Assembly: GCF_000143415.4 (NCBI RefSeq)
Contig: NW_003314271.1
Span: 537,591-601,590 of the forward strand
DNA: 64,000 bases
Reading direction: 5' to 3'
Source of the DNA: Selaginella moellendorffii
Taxonomy: Eukaryota > Streptophyta > Lycopodiopsida > Selaginellales > Selaginellaceae
The notes under the pieces were generated by a model. That model saw only the letters and a program-made list of their open reading frames with translations, made no database searches and was not told where the DNA came from. Both the position numbers and the translations under genes were made by a program. Within the stretch, counting starts at the first letter, position 1, and every line of letters starts with the position of its first letter. Shown here piece by piece: positions 44,336-55,629 of this stretch.

Positions 44336-44850
44336 GCCTATGTTGAGGTCGATACAAGGTACATTATCGTTGTAATCTCCAAGTTGGATCAGATTTACAT
44401 AGAAGTTGCTTTTCTTGAGTGCAAGCTTCAGGAATTAGTGGATGACAAATCTTAAGTATTTGGCTCTTAAGATATAGTGTTATTTGAAGTAGGTTAATGT
44501 GATTCCATGTTGCAGTATTTGTTCTGCAAGTGAGGTGTGCTCTTTTTGAGAGAAACTTGTTGTTTCCTGATCATTTGATTTTTTGTCATGATCTTTGATT
44601 ACCTATGATTCTTGTTCTTGCAATTCAGCATAAATTGCTTGAAGTATTTTCTTGCTTTTCTTCCATTTGGTTTCTGGGATAATTTCAGCTTCATCATCAT
44701 GATCTTATTCTTCCAGATTATCTAGTTGCTGATACTTGTATTGTTGTCTCGTGATAGTTAGTATTGCTAGTTCTTCAAAAGTTTGTGATTCATCAATTTC
44801 CACCTCAACATTCCGTGCTACTGGTTGTCTTGGCCTTGGAGCTTGATTGT

Positions 44851-46130
44851 TTATTCCTTGGTTATTTTCACGATTTGCATTTTGGTAAGGTTGTTGAGGT
44901 CAATTATCTTGCTGTAGTGTAGGTCGCTGGTTGTAATTGTAACCTTGAGCCTGAGGTGGTCTTTGATTATAATTCCAATATAGTTCTTGATCATAATTGT
45001 AATTCTGTGGGAGAGGACATTGGTAGTTGTCATGAGGTCCATCATATAGCTGATATGTATTGTAGTTTCTTCCATTGTTTCCAATATAGTTGTTTGGTCT
45101 TTGATCTTGAGGGGGTATTCTATTGTAGTTGCTATTGTCTTGATGGTAAAAGTTTCTTCTTTGATTATAAAAATTATTATCATATTGATAATAATTGTTA
45201 TATCTTGGAGGTTGATTTTGTGGTGATTGTGCATTTTGATTCCAGTTCCTTGATATCAAGGATTGGGCTCTCTACAAGGAACATTCTCAATTCTTGAAAC
45301 TTCTATTGTATTCCTATATTGGCAATTCTTGGTTGTATGGGTTTCTCTTTCACAAATTTGACACTTTGGAAGCTAAAATTTACATTCCAAATATGTATGT
45401 CCTTTGTTTTTACACTTTGTACACCACACTCCTTTTTGGAGTTTTGTTTGTGAGATTTTCCTGATTATAACTTTCAAGTCTTAGTCTTTTGGTGTTTTCT
45501 TCTTTGTCTTAATGTATATTTCTTCCTCTTCTTCATCATCTAAACTATCATCGGTTTGTGAAGGTATAACTTTTGTGAATTGCTTGAATCACTTTTCCAA
45601 TGTGAGGATTTCTTTAGAGAGTGTATCAACACTTTCATCATTTGGATTCTCTGTTGTAGTAGCAATTGCTACCATGTTTCTATATATTTCTTTGAGTCCT
45701 TGGATATAAAACAAACTCTTTTCCTTATCTATTATCAAATCCTTGTAGTGCTTTGCATGAAACTTATATCTTCAAGTGTAATCTTGAATTCCTTCATGTG
45801 GTTTTTGCTTGAAGTTTTTGATGATCTCATAGTGTTTTTTTGGAGTTCCACCTATCTAGAATTGCTCTTTGACTTGTGTGACTTTTTTGTCATGGGTCAA
45901 AGCATCATCAAGTGTATTATGCCAATCGAGTGCTTTTCCTTTAAGTGTGTATGGGAAAAGTATTTCTCGATGCATTTCCTATTTGTTCATCCCTTACATT
46001 TGATCAAATTGTTTAAGATGCTAGTTCACATCTTCGGTTTTTCACCCAGTAAAATGGGATAGGAAATCATGTTCCCTATGACTATTGCTGGGTTGATGAT
46101 TGCCATTTGAAATTGTAGACTTTGTTGGTT
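44851..46130 (-). pseudogene. gag: Second gypsy element: gag remnants
   Basis: The minus strand gives HTLKGKALDWHNTLDDALTH, a typical retrotransposon gag helix, then KQKPHEGIQDYT and an acidic patch DDSLDDEEEEEIYIKTKKK. A zinc-knuckle-like stretch lies near 45,360-45,420. The frame at 45,259-44,900 encodes an unusual Asn/Tyr/Gln-rich tail (for example NNYYQYDNNFYNQRR). Multiple stops interrupt it. Confidence 0.7.
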
Positions 46131-48657
46131 GAGTTGTTATTCTGGTGAGTTTGGATTTGAGTAAAACTCTGGTGCTATGTATTCTACTCCTTCAAATGCC
46201 TCAAACTCTAGCAAACGTCTTCGATATTTAGTTCTTTGTTATCTTTGGCTAGGTTGCTCGACTCGGCAACTTGAATTTGTTTATCCTCTTTTTCATACTT
46301 CTCTAATATTGTTTCTAAAATTTGTTACTGTTGTTGTTCTAATTTCTCTTTTTCTATCTCTTCCTTTTTCACTTCTCAATTCTTTTGTCGAAGATTTCTT
46401 TCCCAGATCTTGATTGGGTCTGGTTTGTGTTTGTGCATTCAGTTTGCTGAGTCTTCTTAACTGAAATGTCGAGGTAAGTTTCCTGAATTTGTGTTTTGCC
46501 TAAGTTGTCTTAAGTCAAATGTTATTCTTCATAGATTGCAAAGTCAAGCTTTTATGTCTTGAGTCTTTTACAAGTTTTGATTCTTGCATAAATGCGAAGT
46601 CAAGCTCTTGTGTCTTGAGTCTTTTGCAAGTTGGTTTTGTTGTATAAATGCAAAGTCAAGCTCTTGCGTCTTGAGTCTTCAATCAAGTTTTTCTTTCTCG
46701 ATTCTTCCCAAGTTTCTCACTTTCCTGAGTCTAGCTCAGGAAAGGTGTTGTATTTGAACAATCTGGTGGTGTAAGTAAACACGATTTTGTTTATTGGAAA
46801 GAGGTATGTTGTGTCATGAATTGATCGATATAGCTGTTCACTAGTAATATTGGATACTACTCACCAACTTAAGGATTGAGCAAGTATACAAATGATTGCA
46901 ACTCTCTTTAGTAGTCCAATCTTGTCTAAATTCTTGAAAAATTGTTTTGATCTCTTACAATGTGTTAGTTGTATTGGAATGCGAGCTCTCACTATAAGCG
47001 TTTGTGTTTTCCAGTCGATAATAATATTTGAAAATGCTGAATACAACAGTGGTTGTATTTTTAATGTCCTAATTCTTGTATTTTCTTGTCTCAAGTGACG
47101 TCCACACGTCAAGGTATGGATTCCAACAGATTCTTGTTGCTTTAAGCCTATGTATGTGTGGATCTATCCAGCGTGCTTTTCTCTAAGGTCCTTTCTTTAT
47201 CTTGAAGTAGGTATATTCATGTATAGCACTTCCGTTGAGTGTCAAATCTCCTTGATCTAATGTGTTGTAAACTAAACTAAAGTAATGTTTCTATATTCAA
47301 TCAATAATTGCTTGTTTGCTTCATGCAACTCTGTAATGTCTCGTGTCTATCAAATGAATTCTTGATCTTGTTAGCTTCTTCTGTTAACTCATTAGTTCTA
47401 CCTTATACGCCGCCTTTGATTTCATGATGGTTCATTTCCCTGATTCTGTACTTGGCGGTATTGTTCAACTTTCCTCTGTCATATAGCACATTCTCTTTCA
47501 TGATCAGAGTCAATTGCTTCGCGAACTTCCCAAGGTATAGTCTCAATTAATATTTTTACATTATAAGTTTGAAATCTTGACACAAGATCTCCTAAAATAC
47601 TCCTTAAAATGTTGAAATTTCCTGGACGCACTCTTCTTTGTTGGTTGTGATTTATCTCTAAGCTAGGGTTTCAACGTTGGACCTTAGTGTCAAAGTTGAA
47701 GTTTGTTATTGTATTTAATCTTGGCCCATTGTGATTTTGTCTTAAATTTTTCCTCCCTCGATTCGTAATCTTCAAGCTTTCAAGTCATTCCCTTGAACTT
47801 GACTCAAGTTTAGGTTCCAATTGGTTTCTTGAACTCAAATTCCCAATTTGAATTTGTTGAATGCCTTGTCCTTGATTTCTTAATTCTCTAGCTATTCTCG
47901 TCCGTCCTAAACAGTGCCAATATGCTATAGTATATTCTCTAAATCTAAGAGTGTCCACAAACCAATGAACTTGTGGTTCAAAGGTTTCACACTTTGTTGC
48001 TACTATAACTCTCATCAAATCAGTGTTAAAAACAAGTGTTAATGGTTGAAAAATATCATGTTTATGTATGCCTAGGAATTTGATAATTGTTTGTTGAATG
48101 ATGTGTCCATGATACATCCAAGTCAAGGTTCTTTAAGTTGTAGAGAAATCAAAGTAAACATATTTTTCTTTCAACATTTCTTCATTTTTGCATTTTTCCT
48201 ATTTACTAAACAATTTGTAAAAGATTCACAAAATTGTTCTTGGAGTTTTAGAAAGAAATTGAAGCTTTGTTTCTCTTTTTTTTCTAAACTATTGACACTA
48301 TTTTTGGTGTTGTTTTCTTAGGCTATTTCTTCTCATTTTTTTCTCTCTTCCACTGTGGCATTTTCATCCCTGATTCGGAGTCTTGTTTTTGCTTGCTTGC
48401 AAGTGTGGCATTGCCATTTTGGATAGTATTGCTTGTATGGTTTTGCACAATTTCTGAAACCACACAAAAGGCAGTTCTTGTATCTTGTACAACTTGTGTC
48501 TCCAAATGTGCAGTCATGCTTTTTCATTCTTCCTCCATCTCTAGCTGCTAGAGTTTTTCTTTAGTTGTTTCTTTGTCACAGATTCTTAGAATATTTACTT
48601 TTTTCAACCTTTTACTAAAAACAGTTACGCATATGCTCCAAGTTTTCCATGACTTGG
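46131..48657. other. AT-rich DNA upstream of the second gypsy element
   Basis: This should contain the 5' end of the decayed minus-strand element, but I could not define an LTR pair. A 56-bp tandem repeat lies at 46,538-46,690. Open frames are short and unrecognised. Cysteine-rich short frames at 48,323-48,527 are probably chance. Confidence 0.4.
46538..46690. repeat. 56-bp tandem repeat, about 2.7 copies
   Basis: Units begin at 46,538, 46,594 and 46,650 with AAGTCAAGCT and GTCTTGAGTCTT. The period is exactly 56 bp with few changes. Confidence 0.85.
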
Positions 48658-49242
48658 TGTAAGCTCCTGAGTTTGGACTTTTTGGGAGGTCACTCAGCTC
48701 AGTACTATTTAAACCCAAGGATGCTTAACCCCAAATATCCCAAGACCCTTAACTAATTGGAAAAAGGGGTGCATTTTTATTCATGGGCTCTTTCCCTTTA
48801 TATTTGAACCTTATTGCGTCTCTCAAGTCGTTCCCTTTAGTTGTTTACAATCCATCACGCTTCCCTATAAATTCACGCTCTCGTGAACGAAAGCTAAGAG
48901 CCACAACTCTCCCAAAAGCCCTACTCTCTTAACGCCCTACCCCTCGGGTCGAGCCCAGTCGGGAGCAAACTAAACCTACCAAATGTCAATTAACATGTGG
49001 TGCAGTTCCTTTAAGCCAACCAACAGAGTCGGATCCAAGACTTCTTTGATACCAAATGTAAGCTCCTGAGTTTAAACTTCCTAGGAAGCCTAGTACTATT
49101 CAAACTTAAGGATGCTTAACCCCAAATATCCCAAAACCCTTAACCGATTGGAAAACAGGGTACACTCTTATTCATGAGCCCTTTCCCTCTATATTTAAAC
49201 CCCATGGATCATCTTTCAAATCGTTCTTTTTGGTTGTTTACA
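48658..49242 (-). mobile_element. TRIM-like miniature LTR retroelement
   Basis: Two direct repeats of 192 bp (48,658-48,849) and 186 bp (49,057-49,242), both starting TGTAAGCTCCTGAGTTT and ending GTTGTTTACA, flank a 207-bp noncoding core. The minus strand carries TGGTATCAAAG (49,044-49,054) two bases from the right repeat, one change from the tRNA-iMet primer site. The flanks CTTGG and CTTAG look like a 5-bp target duplication with one mismatch. There is no coding capacity. The size and layout are those of terminal-repeat retrotransposons in miniature, which depend on enzymes of other elements. I see no 5S-like sequence of the Cassandra kind. Confidence 0.8.
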
Positions 49243-49491
49243 CTTAGGTGGCTTCAATCTTCAAGTGTTCTTCAGGTTTTTAGTCTTATGCTCCATTTTT
49301 TTTTTTCATTTCTTCATGGTCTTCCACCGTTTTTGTTTTACGGTCTTGTTTTTCTTGATTTTTGGGTCTTTTTTCTTCCTATGCCATTTTTTTGTGCATC
49401 TTTGGTCCATTTTCCTTGAAGTTTTGGGGGAAATGATCATCTTGGTTTGCTCTATCTCATGAGCTCTTCACGTCACCTTATCCCACTATGG

Positions 49492-49906
49492 TCACCAGTG
49501 AAAACTTCTGGATTTTCTAAACTGGGAGGAAAACATCCACACAAGATCTTCCTAAAAAGTTTCAAATCTAATCTAATCCCTAAATCTAAAACTACACTAC
49601 GAGAAGAGTGCACTTACATGCTTGTACCAATCTAAGTCGAGACTGTGAACACAACATGAAAGTGCTAATCCCATGCCTTTGATCCCTTGAAGGCGGTGGG
49701 TAAGTAAAACATTGCTATAAAGAGCCAAAGAGATAGGTAGAATTACAATGTATTGCAATATATTTTGTATTAGGGATAAGTCTAAAAACATTCTAAGTCC
49801 TACTGCTGCTCACGTCAAGGTTAAGAATACAGTCCTAACCTTGAACCTCTCAAGTTTGTTTTCCTAAGCATGAACTTCCAAGCTTGCTTTTTTCCTCTTT
49901 CTCCAA
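49492..49906 (-). repeat. Right arm of the long-range inverted repeat
   Basis: This is the reverse-complement match to 39,829-40,253. The two arms enclose about 9.2 kb that include the decayed gypsy element and the TRIM. Confidence 0.85.
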
Positions 49907-51063
49907 GTGAACAAAATCGTTAATGCCACATAATCCAAGAACTCAAAAGCGCAATCCTGGCTTCCACATTCACAAATGTAGAGCGCATTAGCCACCAAGA
50001 CCAACACATTGTAATGCTTGACCAAGAAAATCAAATTATGCATTAGGAACTTGACGATATATGCCAAAGAATTGAGCTTGTCACTATGAAGACTAACCTT
50101 AGCAACCTGGAGCAAGATTTAGAAAATTTGACTACTTGAGGATAGGTAGTAACTTTGCTGTGGGGGAGTGATGAAAAAGTAAATGTTTTCACTTGTGTAT
50201 CTTCCCAAGTAGAGCAAAAGAAGGAAGCTTAGGCAAAATGGAATTATGCCTAAGCTTAGGCATCCAAAAAAGAAATATCTAACCTAAGCACAAGCATGAA
50301 GCAATTAAGAATGGTTATAAAATTATGTAGTATATAAATAACACTTAGACGTGCTAAAAAAGAACTCACTATTGTATGCATTTGCATTGAATTAACCATT
50401 TTTTCTCCCACCTATGATTGTTTGTGCAAAATAGAGTTGAGAGAGTGACATATACTCACACCTTTGTAGTTCGATGCAATATATAGGTATATTACTCAAT
50501 ATCCCTTAGGGACTAAAAAAAGTATAAGACAAAACTCTCGAAACAAAAGTTTTGGTGTCACTTATGGTCCCTCTGCCTCCCAAGTGACTCTTTTGCGAAG
50601 CTAGAGCCATGCCCTAAGGAACTCAAGACTCCTCCTAGGGTGCTCCTCCTATTAAGCAATTTAAATCTCGAAACGAAAGTGATGCAGTGTTAATGTAACC
50701 ACCCTCTACAATATCTGCCACCAAATCCAAAAATCCTCCCTTCCTAATCATCCTTAAAGTGAGACACTATATGTAGTCTTCCAAAAAGAATTCAGAAAGC
50801 TAAAAACTTTTTCAAGTTTCAATTGTTCCAAATCACCCTTAAGGTGATATCCAATTCCACCAATCCTTGACCGCTATCTTTGCAATTTGAGGTTGAGTTC
50901 TATTTTATTCTTTTTTCATTTTTCTTCTTTTCTTCTACGTTCTTGTCTTTGTTTGTTTGTCACTATTTTGCAAACAGGGGCAAGAATGCTAGTAAAGGCA
51001 AAAAAAGCCTTACTCATTATCTAAAAATGTTTATTAGAAAGTACTAATGTACTTTTTAAAACC
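49907..51063. other. Noncoding AT-rich DNA before lectin copy A
   Basis: No gene is seen. The last 50 bases before the lectin stop share scattered runs with the 3' flank of lectin copy B, consistent with a common duplicated end. Confidence 0.4.
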
Positions 51064-51957
51064 TTATTTAATACAATTTTGATGAGTATGAGTATTTGTT
51101 GCCCACCAAACTTTCATTAATGGATTAGATAAATAAACTACAAGATTACAATCATTTTGAATAGTAATAAATATAGGAATTTTACAAATATAAAATGAAT
51201 TTGAACAAGATCTATTAATGGACCATATTTTTCTTTCTCTTTCTGTATATAATGTAAGATTAGAATTTTCTTGTAGTACAAGTTTACATAATCCAAAATA
51301 AACTTCTTTATTATCAGAAATCCATAAAAGAGATTTCCCAGAGTATAATGAAACTGTACAATTTGATAAAATATAAAGTATATTTTTACCATTTGGTGAT
51401 ACTAAAAACTCATTAGTTAATAAATAGTTTCTAGGAAATTTAGCATATAATGTACTTTGAGAATTATCACAATTTATATGATTTAAAGAATATGTAATGT
51501 TTATTGGTGTAGGTGATATTAGATAGCTTAGATTCCACCATCGATCAATAATATATCGAAGTCTATAATTTCTACTTGTAATATCACACATGCTAGAGGC
51601 TGCATTAATTATGGTATCTTTATAATTATTTTTTAAATATTGAATACCAGATCTTATTGCACTACCACCAATTTTAGTATTGAAAACATCACCTACTAAA
51701 CAATTTGGAGGATTTCCACCTAAGCGTTCAAATAATATCAAAGCAGATCCTCTACCAAAATTTACATATTCCCAATCCTCATAATTAGGTAAATAATTAA
51801 AATTAGATCTATTAATTCTATTTTCAATTTCTTGAATACCATCTTCAATAATAGTTCTAGCTTCATAATGATGCAAAGTATTATTAATTCCCCAATCTAT
51901 ACGTGCACTAAATCCCATATCCAAAACTATTACTGTATTAAATAAAAGTTGAAACAT
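51064..51957 (-). CDS. Unknown domain plus bulb-type lectin domain, copy A
   Basis: This is an intronless gene of 297 codons from the ATG at 51,957 (another in-frame ATG at 51,999). It starts MFQLLFNTVIVLDMGF, a hydrophobic segment that may be a signal peptide. Residues about 20-150 form a domain I do not recognise, with NYEDWEYVNFGRGSALILFE, RLGGNPPNCLVGDVF and RNYRLRYIIDRWWN. Residues about 180-297 resemble a GNA/bulb-type mannose-binding lectin: LLTNEFLVSPNGKNILYIL, a degenerate sugar site QENSNLTLY and a canonical-looking site QNDCNLVVY, ending VWWATNTHTH. GC content is strikingly low (about a quarter to a third by eye) compared with host genes. The lectin reading is by motif; the binding target is unknown. 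Confidence 0.6.
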   Translation of the reverse strand: MFQLLFNTVIVLDMGFSARIDWGINNTLHHYEARTIIEDGIQEIENRINRSNFNYLPNYEDWEYVNFGRGSALILFERLGGNPPNCLVGDVFNTKIGGSAIRSGIQYLKNNYKDTIINAASSMCDITSRNYRLRYIIDRWWNLSYLISPTPINITYSLNHINCDNSQSTLYAKFPRNYLLTNEFLVSPNGKNILYILSNCTVSLYSGKSLLWISDNKEVYFGLCKLVLQENSNLTLYTERERKIWSINRSCSNSFYICKIPIFITIQNDCNLVVYLSNPLMKVWWATNTHTHQNCIK

Positions 51958-52023
51958 TTCAAATTCTAGAACTTTCAAAATATTTTTATTTATGTACATA
52001 GCAGTTGCTGTATCATTTGCCAC

Positions 52024-52690
52024 ATTTTTCAGTGGAGCATATACATGGCATACTCCACCAAAACCCTTGGATTTGTCATGGCAATCGTAAGAAAATCATC
52101 ACTGCAAGTGGTGATGATGCCATTTGGCAGCAGCTGCACTTTCCTTTCTTAGAAGTGTTTGGAGGTAAGAATTTGGTCATTCCATTATAAATTATGCTTT
52201 TTTATTTTTTATTTCATGAATTGGCATTTGTCATTCTACTAATAACTATATCAATATTTTATGATTTAAATATAGTTTTATGAATAGTAGTGTTTCTATA
52301 ATAAAAAGCTTTAGTATTAAAAATACTACAAATTTATATACTTTTATAAATTAATCTTAGAAATAGATATTAAAATTCTAAGATATAAATTTATTTAGCC
52401 AAATACTAACACTCGGATATCTGTTTATAATCAAAATATTCTTAACCATTATTTAAATTTCTAGATTTCTAAATGAACGGTCTCCAAGCTGTAGACCCTG
52501 CATTATCTTTGGGCGTTCTAAAGTCAGTGAATTCCAGGACATTAATGTTGCAACCCTTGCATTGGAAGAGATCGAGCAGCAGCAAGGGAAGAAACCTCTG
52601 GAAAGAATAGTGGTTCTGATCTCCAGATGCAACATCTACGTGTCAAAGATGATCATCAGGTGCTCATGGACTTTGGATCCCAGGTAGGAA
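52024..52690 (+). other. Exon-like segments of an unrecognised gene fragment
   Basis: Two plus-strand stretches look coding against an AT-rich background. About 52,050-52,164 reads HGNRKKIITASGDDAIWQQL then HFPFLEVFG before a GTAAG donor. About 52,480-52,684 reads FQDINVATLALEEIEQQQGK then KPLERIVVLISRCNIYVSKM. I do not recognise the protein. It may be a captured or decayed host gene fragment between the lectin and the acyltransferase copy. Confidence 0.3.
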
Positions 52691-53093
52691 AGCACTGGTG
52701 CAATTTTTTTCACGTTATTGTTCTTGCACAAGAAGTATGTCTACTGTGATCTATCCATCTTTGGCTTTAATGGACTTCAGGTAGTTTTGTTGCAGTAAGC
52801 AACTTCAAGCTTATGACTTGTATGTGATCTTTCTTGACAGCTACATCTTACCTCTTTCTGTTGTGTCAATCATTGCTTGGTTAGCCTCTGTGCCTTGAGT
52901 TATTCCCTTTGATGTTATTGACATAAATCCAAGCAAGACTTCCACAGCAAATTATTAGAATATTTCTTTAGAGAATTAAATCTTCTAGCAGCTTAAGTGT
53001 TTAATTCAGGGACTACAACGACATAACGAGATTCATAGCGCTTGCATGATAATCCTTGCCAAATGAGAGGAGGCACTGGAAACCTCCAAGTCA

Positions 53094-54845
53094 TTGTACC
53101 TCGGGAAGCTGGTTCACGGGAGCTTTCAAGAGATTGGGATAGGCAGCCAGGATAACTGCCAGATACTCTGGATTCATCTGAAGAAATTTCTTGAACTCGG
53201 CCCAGCTGATAACACCGTCGTGATCCATGTCCAGACTGTTAAAGAGATGCTCGATCTGCGAAGGATTCTATTAGACTCGGCTCGTAGAAGATAAATAGGT
53301 CACCTGGATGGCCCCCAAGCTTGGGAACGTCTGCACCACCTGCTCAACTTCTTTTCTGGAGAGAAACCCATCCTTGTCTTGGTCGCACGCATAAAATGCA
53401 GCTTCAATTGTAGAAGAGAAAGCCGTGTGCGTGGAGATGAAAGCCAACCCTGCCATGAACTACAAAAGGAGAAAGTGTACTATTGGATGAAATGGAGAAG
53501 CTGTACCTCTCTGAAGTTCACGTAATTTTTCTCGGAAGTGTCGAACATCTGGAAGACTTGCATGGTGTATGGTGTAAGAGGGAGATCCACAATGTGCAGA
53601 AGACCGCTGGTAGAAGTGTCAGAGAACTGTTAGCAGCGGAAAATTCTAGTAAAATGCGAAACCATGTACCTGTGAGTTGTATCCATTGCGCTGAATTTCT
53701 TGAGATATGCTTCGGCAGTCTCGTAGTCGATATGGAACAGCTTTTCCATCCGAGAAAGCTCGGGTAGCTGCCCCGGAGGCAGATGCAGTTTCTTTGCCAT
53801 GACCGCCAGTTTCATGTCCAAGAAAGTATGCCCCGTGCATGGAACGCCCAACGAAGCAGCCATCATATGCCGCACCGTCTCGGTGAAGTGGCGAGGGTCT
53901 TTGAGATCTCGGAGGCCGGGTTCCACCACTGGAAGGTATCCTGATAAGTAAATCTCTTCCAAAAGGTTTGAGGAAAGAAACAAAGTAAAAGTCTTACCTC
54001 CATGAAGTTGACGAGCTGTGTCATCAAATGAAACATGACATATGGCATGCTTCGATTCACCCATGCCGGACTGATGCGCTTGTGAGGATATCGTATGCAC
54101 ATCGGCTGGATTGGCAGGCCTTGAGCGAATGTCCCCGTCTTGAACGATATCAAGGCCTTTTCATTAGTCGTAGTTCCTTCTGGAAAGATGAGTACGTGAG
54201 GCCACTGTTATCGATGGCGCGTTGCCGGATTTGAGCTGCTGCGTCCCTTCTCGACCTGCGAATGGCTCTGTCCACTGGAATGATCTGCGAAAAATGAAGG
54301 TTCATGAAAGTTCTTCGCTTTAAAGCTTCAAGTTCTTTACCTGGAGAGCTGTAAGAAAGAGACCCACGATTGGAAGCTTGGCATTCTCCTTGGCGCTCAA
54401 GATCACTGGCATGTGTGAGAAAAATATGTAGACCGGATCCAAGAAAGATACGTGATTGGAGACGGACGATCGGGGCCACGTCCGGAGGAGCTGGAGTTCC
54501 TTTGATCGAAATCCAGACGTAACCGAATGCGAACATCGCGATCCTTGCACAGATTCTCAGGGGCCAGAGGAGAATTCTTCTCCAGCGCGAGAATGGCTTG
54601 TAAAGATGATATTTGACACCGATGAGTCCACACCTCACCGAGCAGTAGGCCAAGATCAATGCCGCTGCGAGAATTGCCAGCCGGAGGAGAAAGATTGGAA
54701 GCACGACGATCGTCTTGAAAATCTCCAATGGACTAAAACCCAAAGACTCCCCCTGGAATGGATTCATGACCGTGTTGGGGCCGATCGATGGCCGTTTGCC
54801 AAGGGGAAATGCGTCGACGGCATCCCGCTGCCGATCTTGGGCCAT
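53094..54845 (-). pseudogene. LPEAT2-like acyltransferase, duplicated pseudogene
   Basis: It is collinear with the intact copy at 61,748-63,509, including its introns, so it arose by DNA duplication. Lesions relative to that copy are: one extra G near 54,464 in the first exon (after VAPIV); one missing T near 54,206 after RAIDN; a 4-bp deletion at the start of the third exon near 53,938; an 18-bp in-frame deletion near 53,580; a 3-bp in-frame deletion near 53,332; and a 3' change that removes the usual stop near 53,105. The three frame-changing lesions fall in the catalytic half, so no active enzyme is expected. Confidence 0.88.
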
Positions 54846-55629
54846 GGATCGATCCCTAGAGTGGAAAATCTACCTGTTCAAAGCCAGCGAGGTGGAAGAG
54901 GCGATGGACCGGGACAGTCTGGACCGAGCAGTAGAGCGTCCTCATGAGGATGGTGGTGCGCTTGTAAATCCCTGGAACTTCTAGTGCATGGGAGAGCGTG
55001 CCACTGTTGCTAGACCCTGTGTCTCTGGATAAACCGCTCGTGGCTGATCGTCCATCTCTCAAGCACTAAAGATTTTAAGATTTTAAAGTCTTTTCTCTTT
55101 TGATTTTTTTTCCTCTAGGCAAGTAGTAAAACTTTATCTTGCAAAACCATTTAATGGTCTGAAGGTTAAACACCTTTTCAAAATATTTATATTCAATTTT
55201 TTAATTTTGGACATCTAAATTAATTATAGATTGTGAGGGCCAAGTGTATGGCTAAAGTGTTGTATATTAATATTAGTGTAATGGGATTTTGATAGCCATT
55301 GGATTGGCTTTAATTCGGGAAATCTAGGACACTTGCTCTTGGGGTTAATTGATATGCACATTTTCTATATTCCCTTTCTATATTCCATGCACTCACATTG
55401 GTGGAGATGAAAGGCATTTTTTGATTATCACTGAGGAATGTTTGGATTTGGGACTTTGGTTTAAATCTAACTTTTGCATTGTCTAAATCTTGCTTTTTCC
55501 ATTTTCTTTCTTTTGCTCTTTCCTTTTAGAACTTTGGTTTCGATCTAACTTTTTGCATTGTTTAGATCTCCTTTTCCTTCTAGCTTTTTGTTATTTCTCT
55601 TCTTTTGCTCTTTCTTTTTCAATTATTTT
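54846..55629. other. 5' flank of the pseudogene and AT-rich spacer
   Basis: Similarity to the intact copy continues to about 54,893 and stops exactly at a splice-donor-like site (CAG|GTAGATTTTCC on the minus strand), so the two copies have different upstream sequence. No gene is supported from 55,070 to 55,629. Confidence 0.45.

Noticed and set aside
45512-46413. Plus-strand hydrophobic open frames
   Set aside because: The minus strand of this interval reads as retrotransposon gag; the hydrophobic frames are its complement.
48323-48527. Cys-rich short frame (CTFGDTSCTR, GFRNCAKPYK) that could suggest a defensin-like peptide
   Set aside because: No signal peptide, no conserved cysteine spacing, and it lies in AT-rich decayed transposon DNA.
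39829-49906. The two 0.4-kb arms as LTRs of the enclosed gypsy element
   Set aside because: They are in inverted, not direct, orientation and lack TG/CA ends next to PBS or PPT sites.
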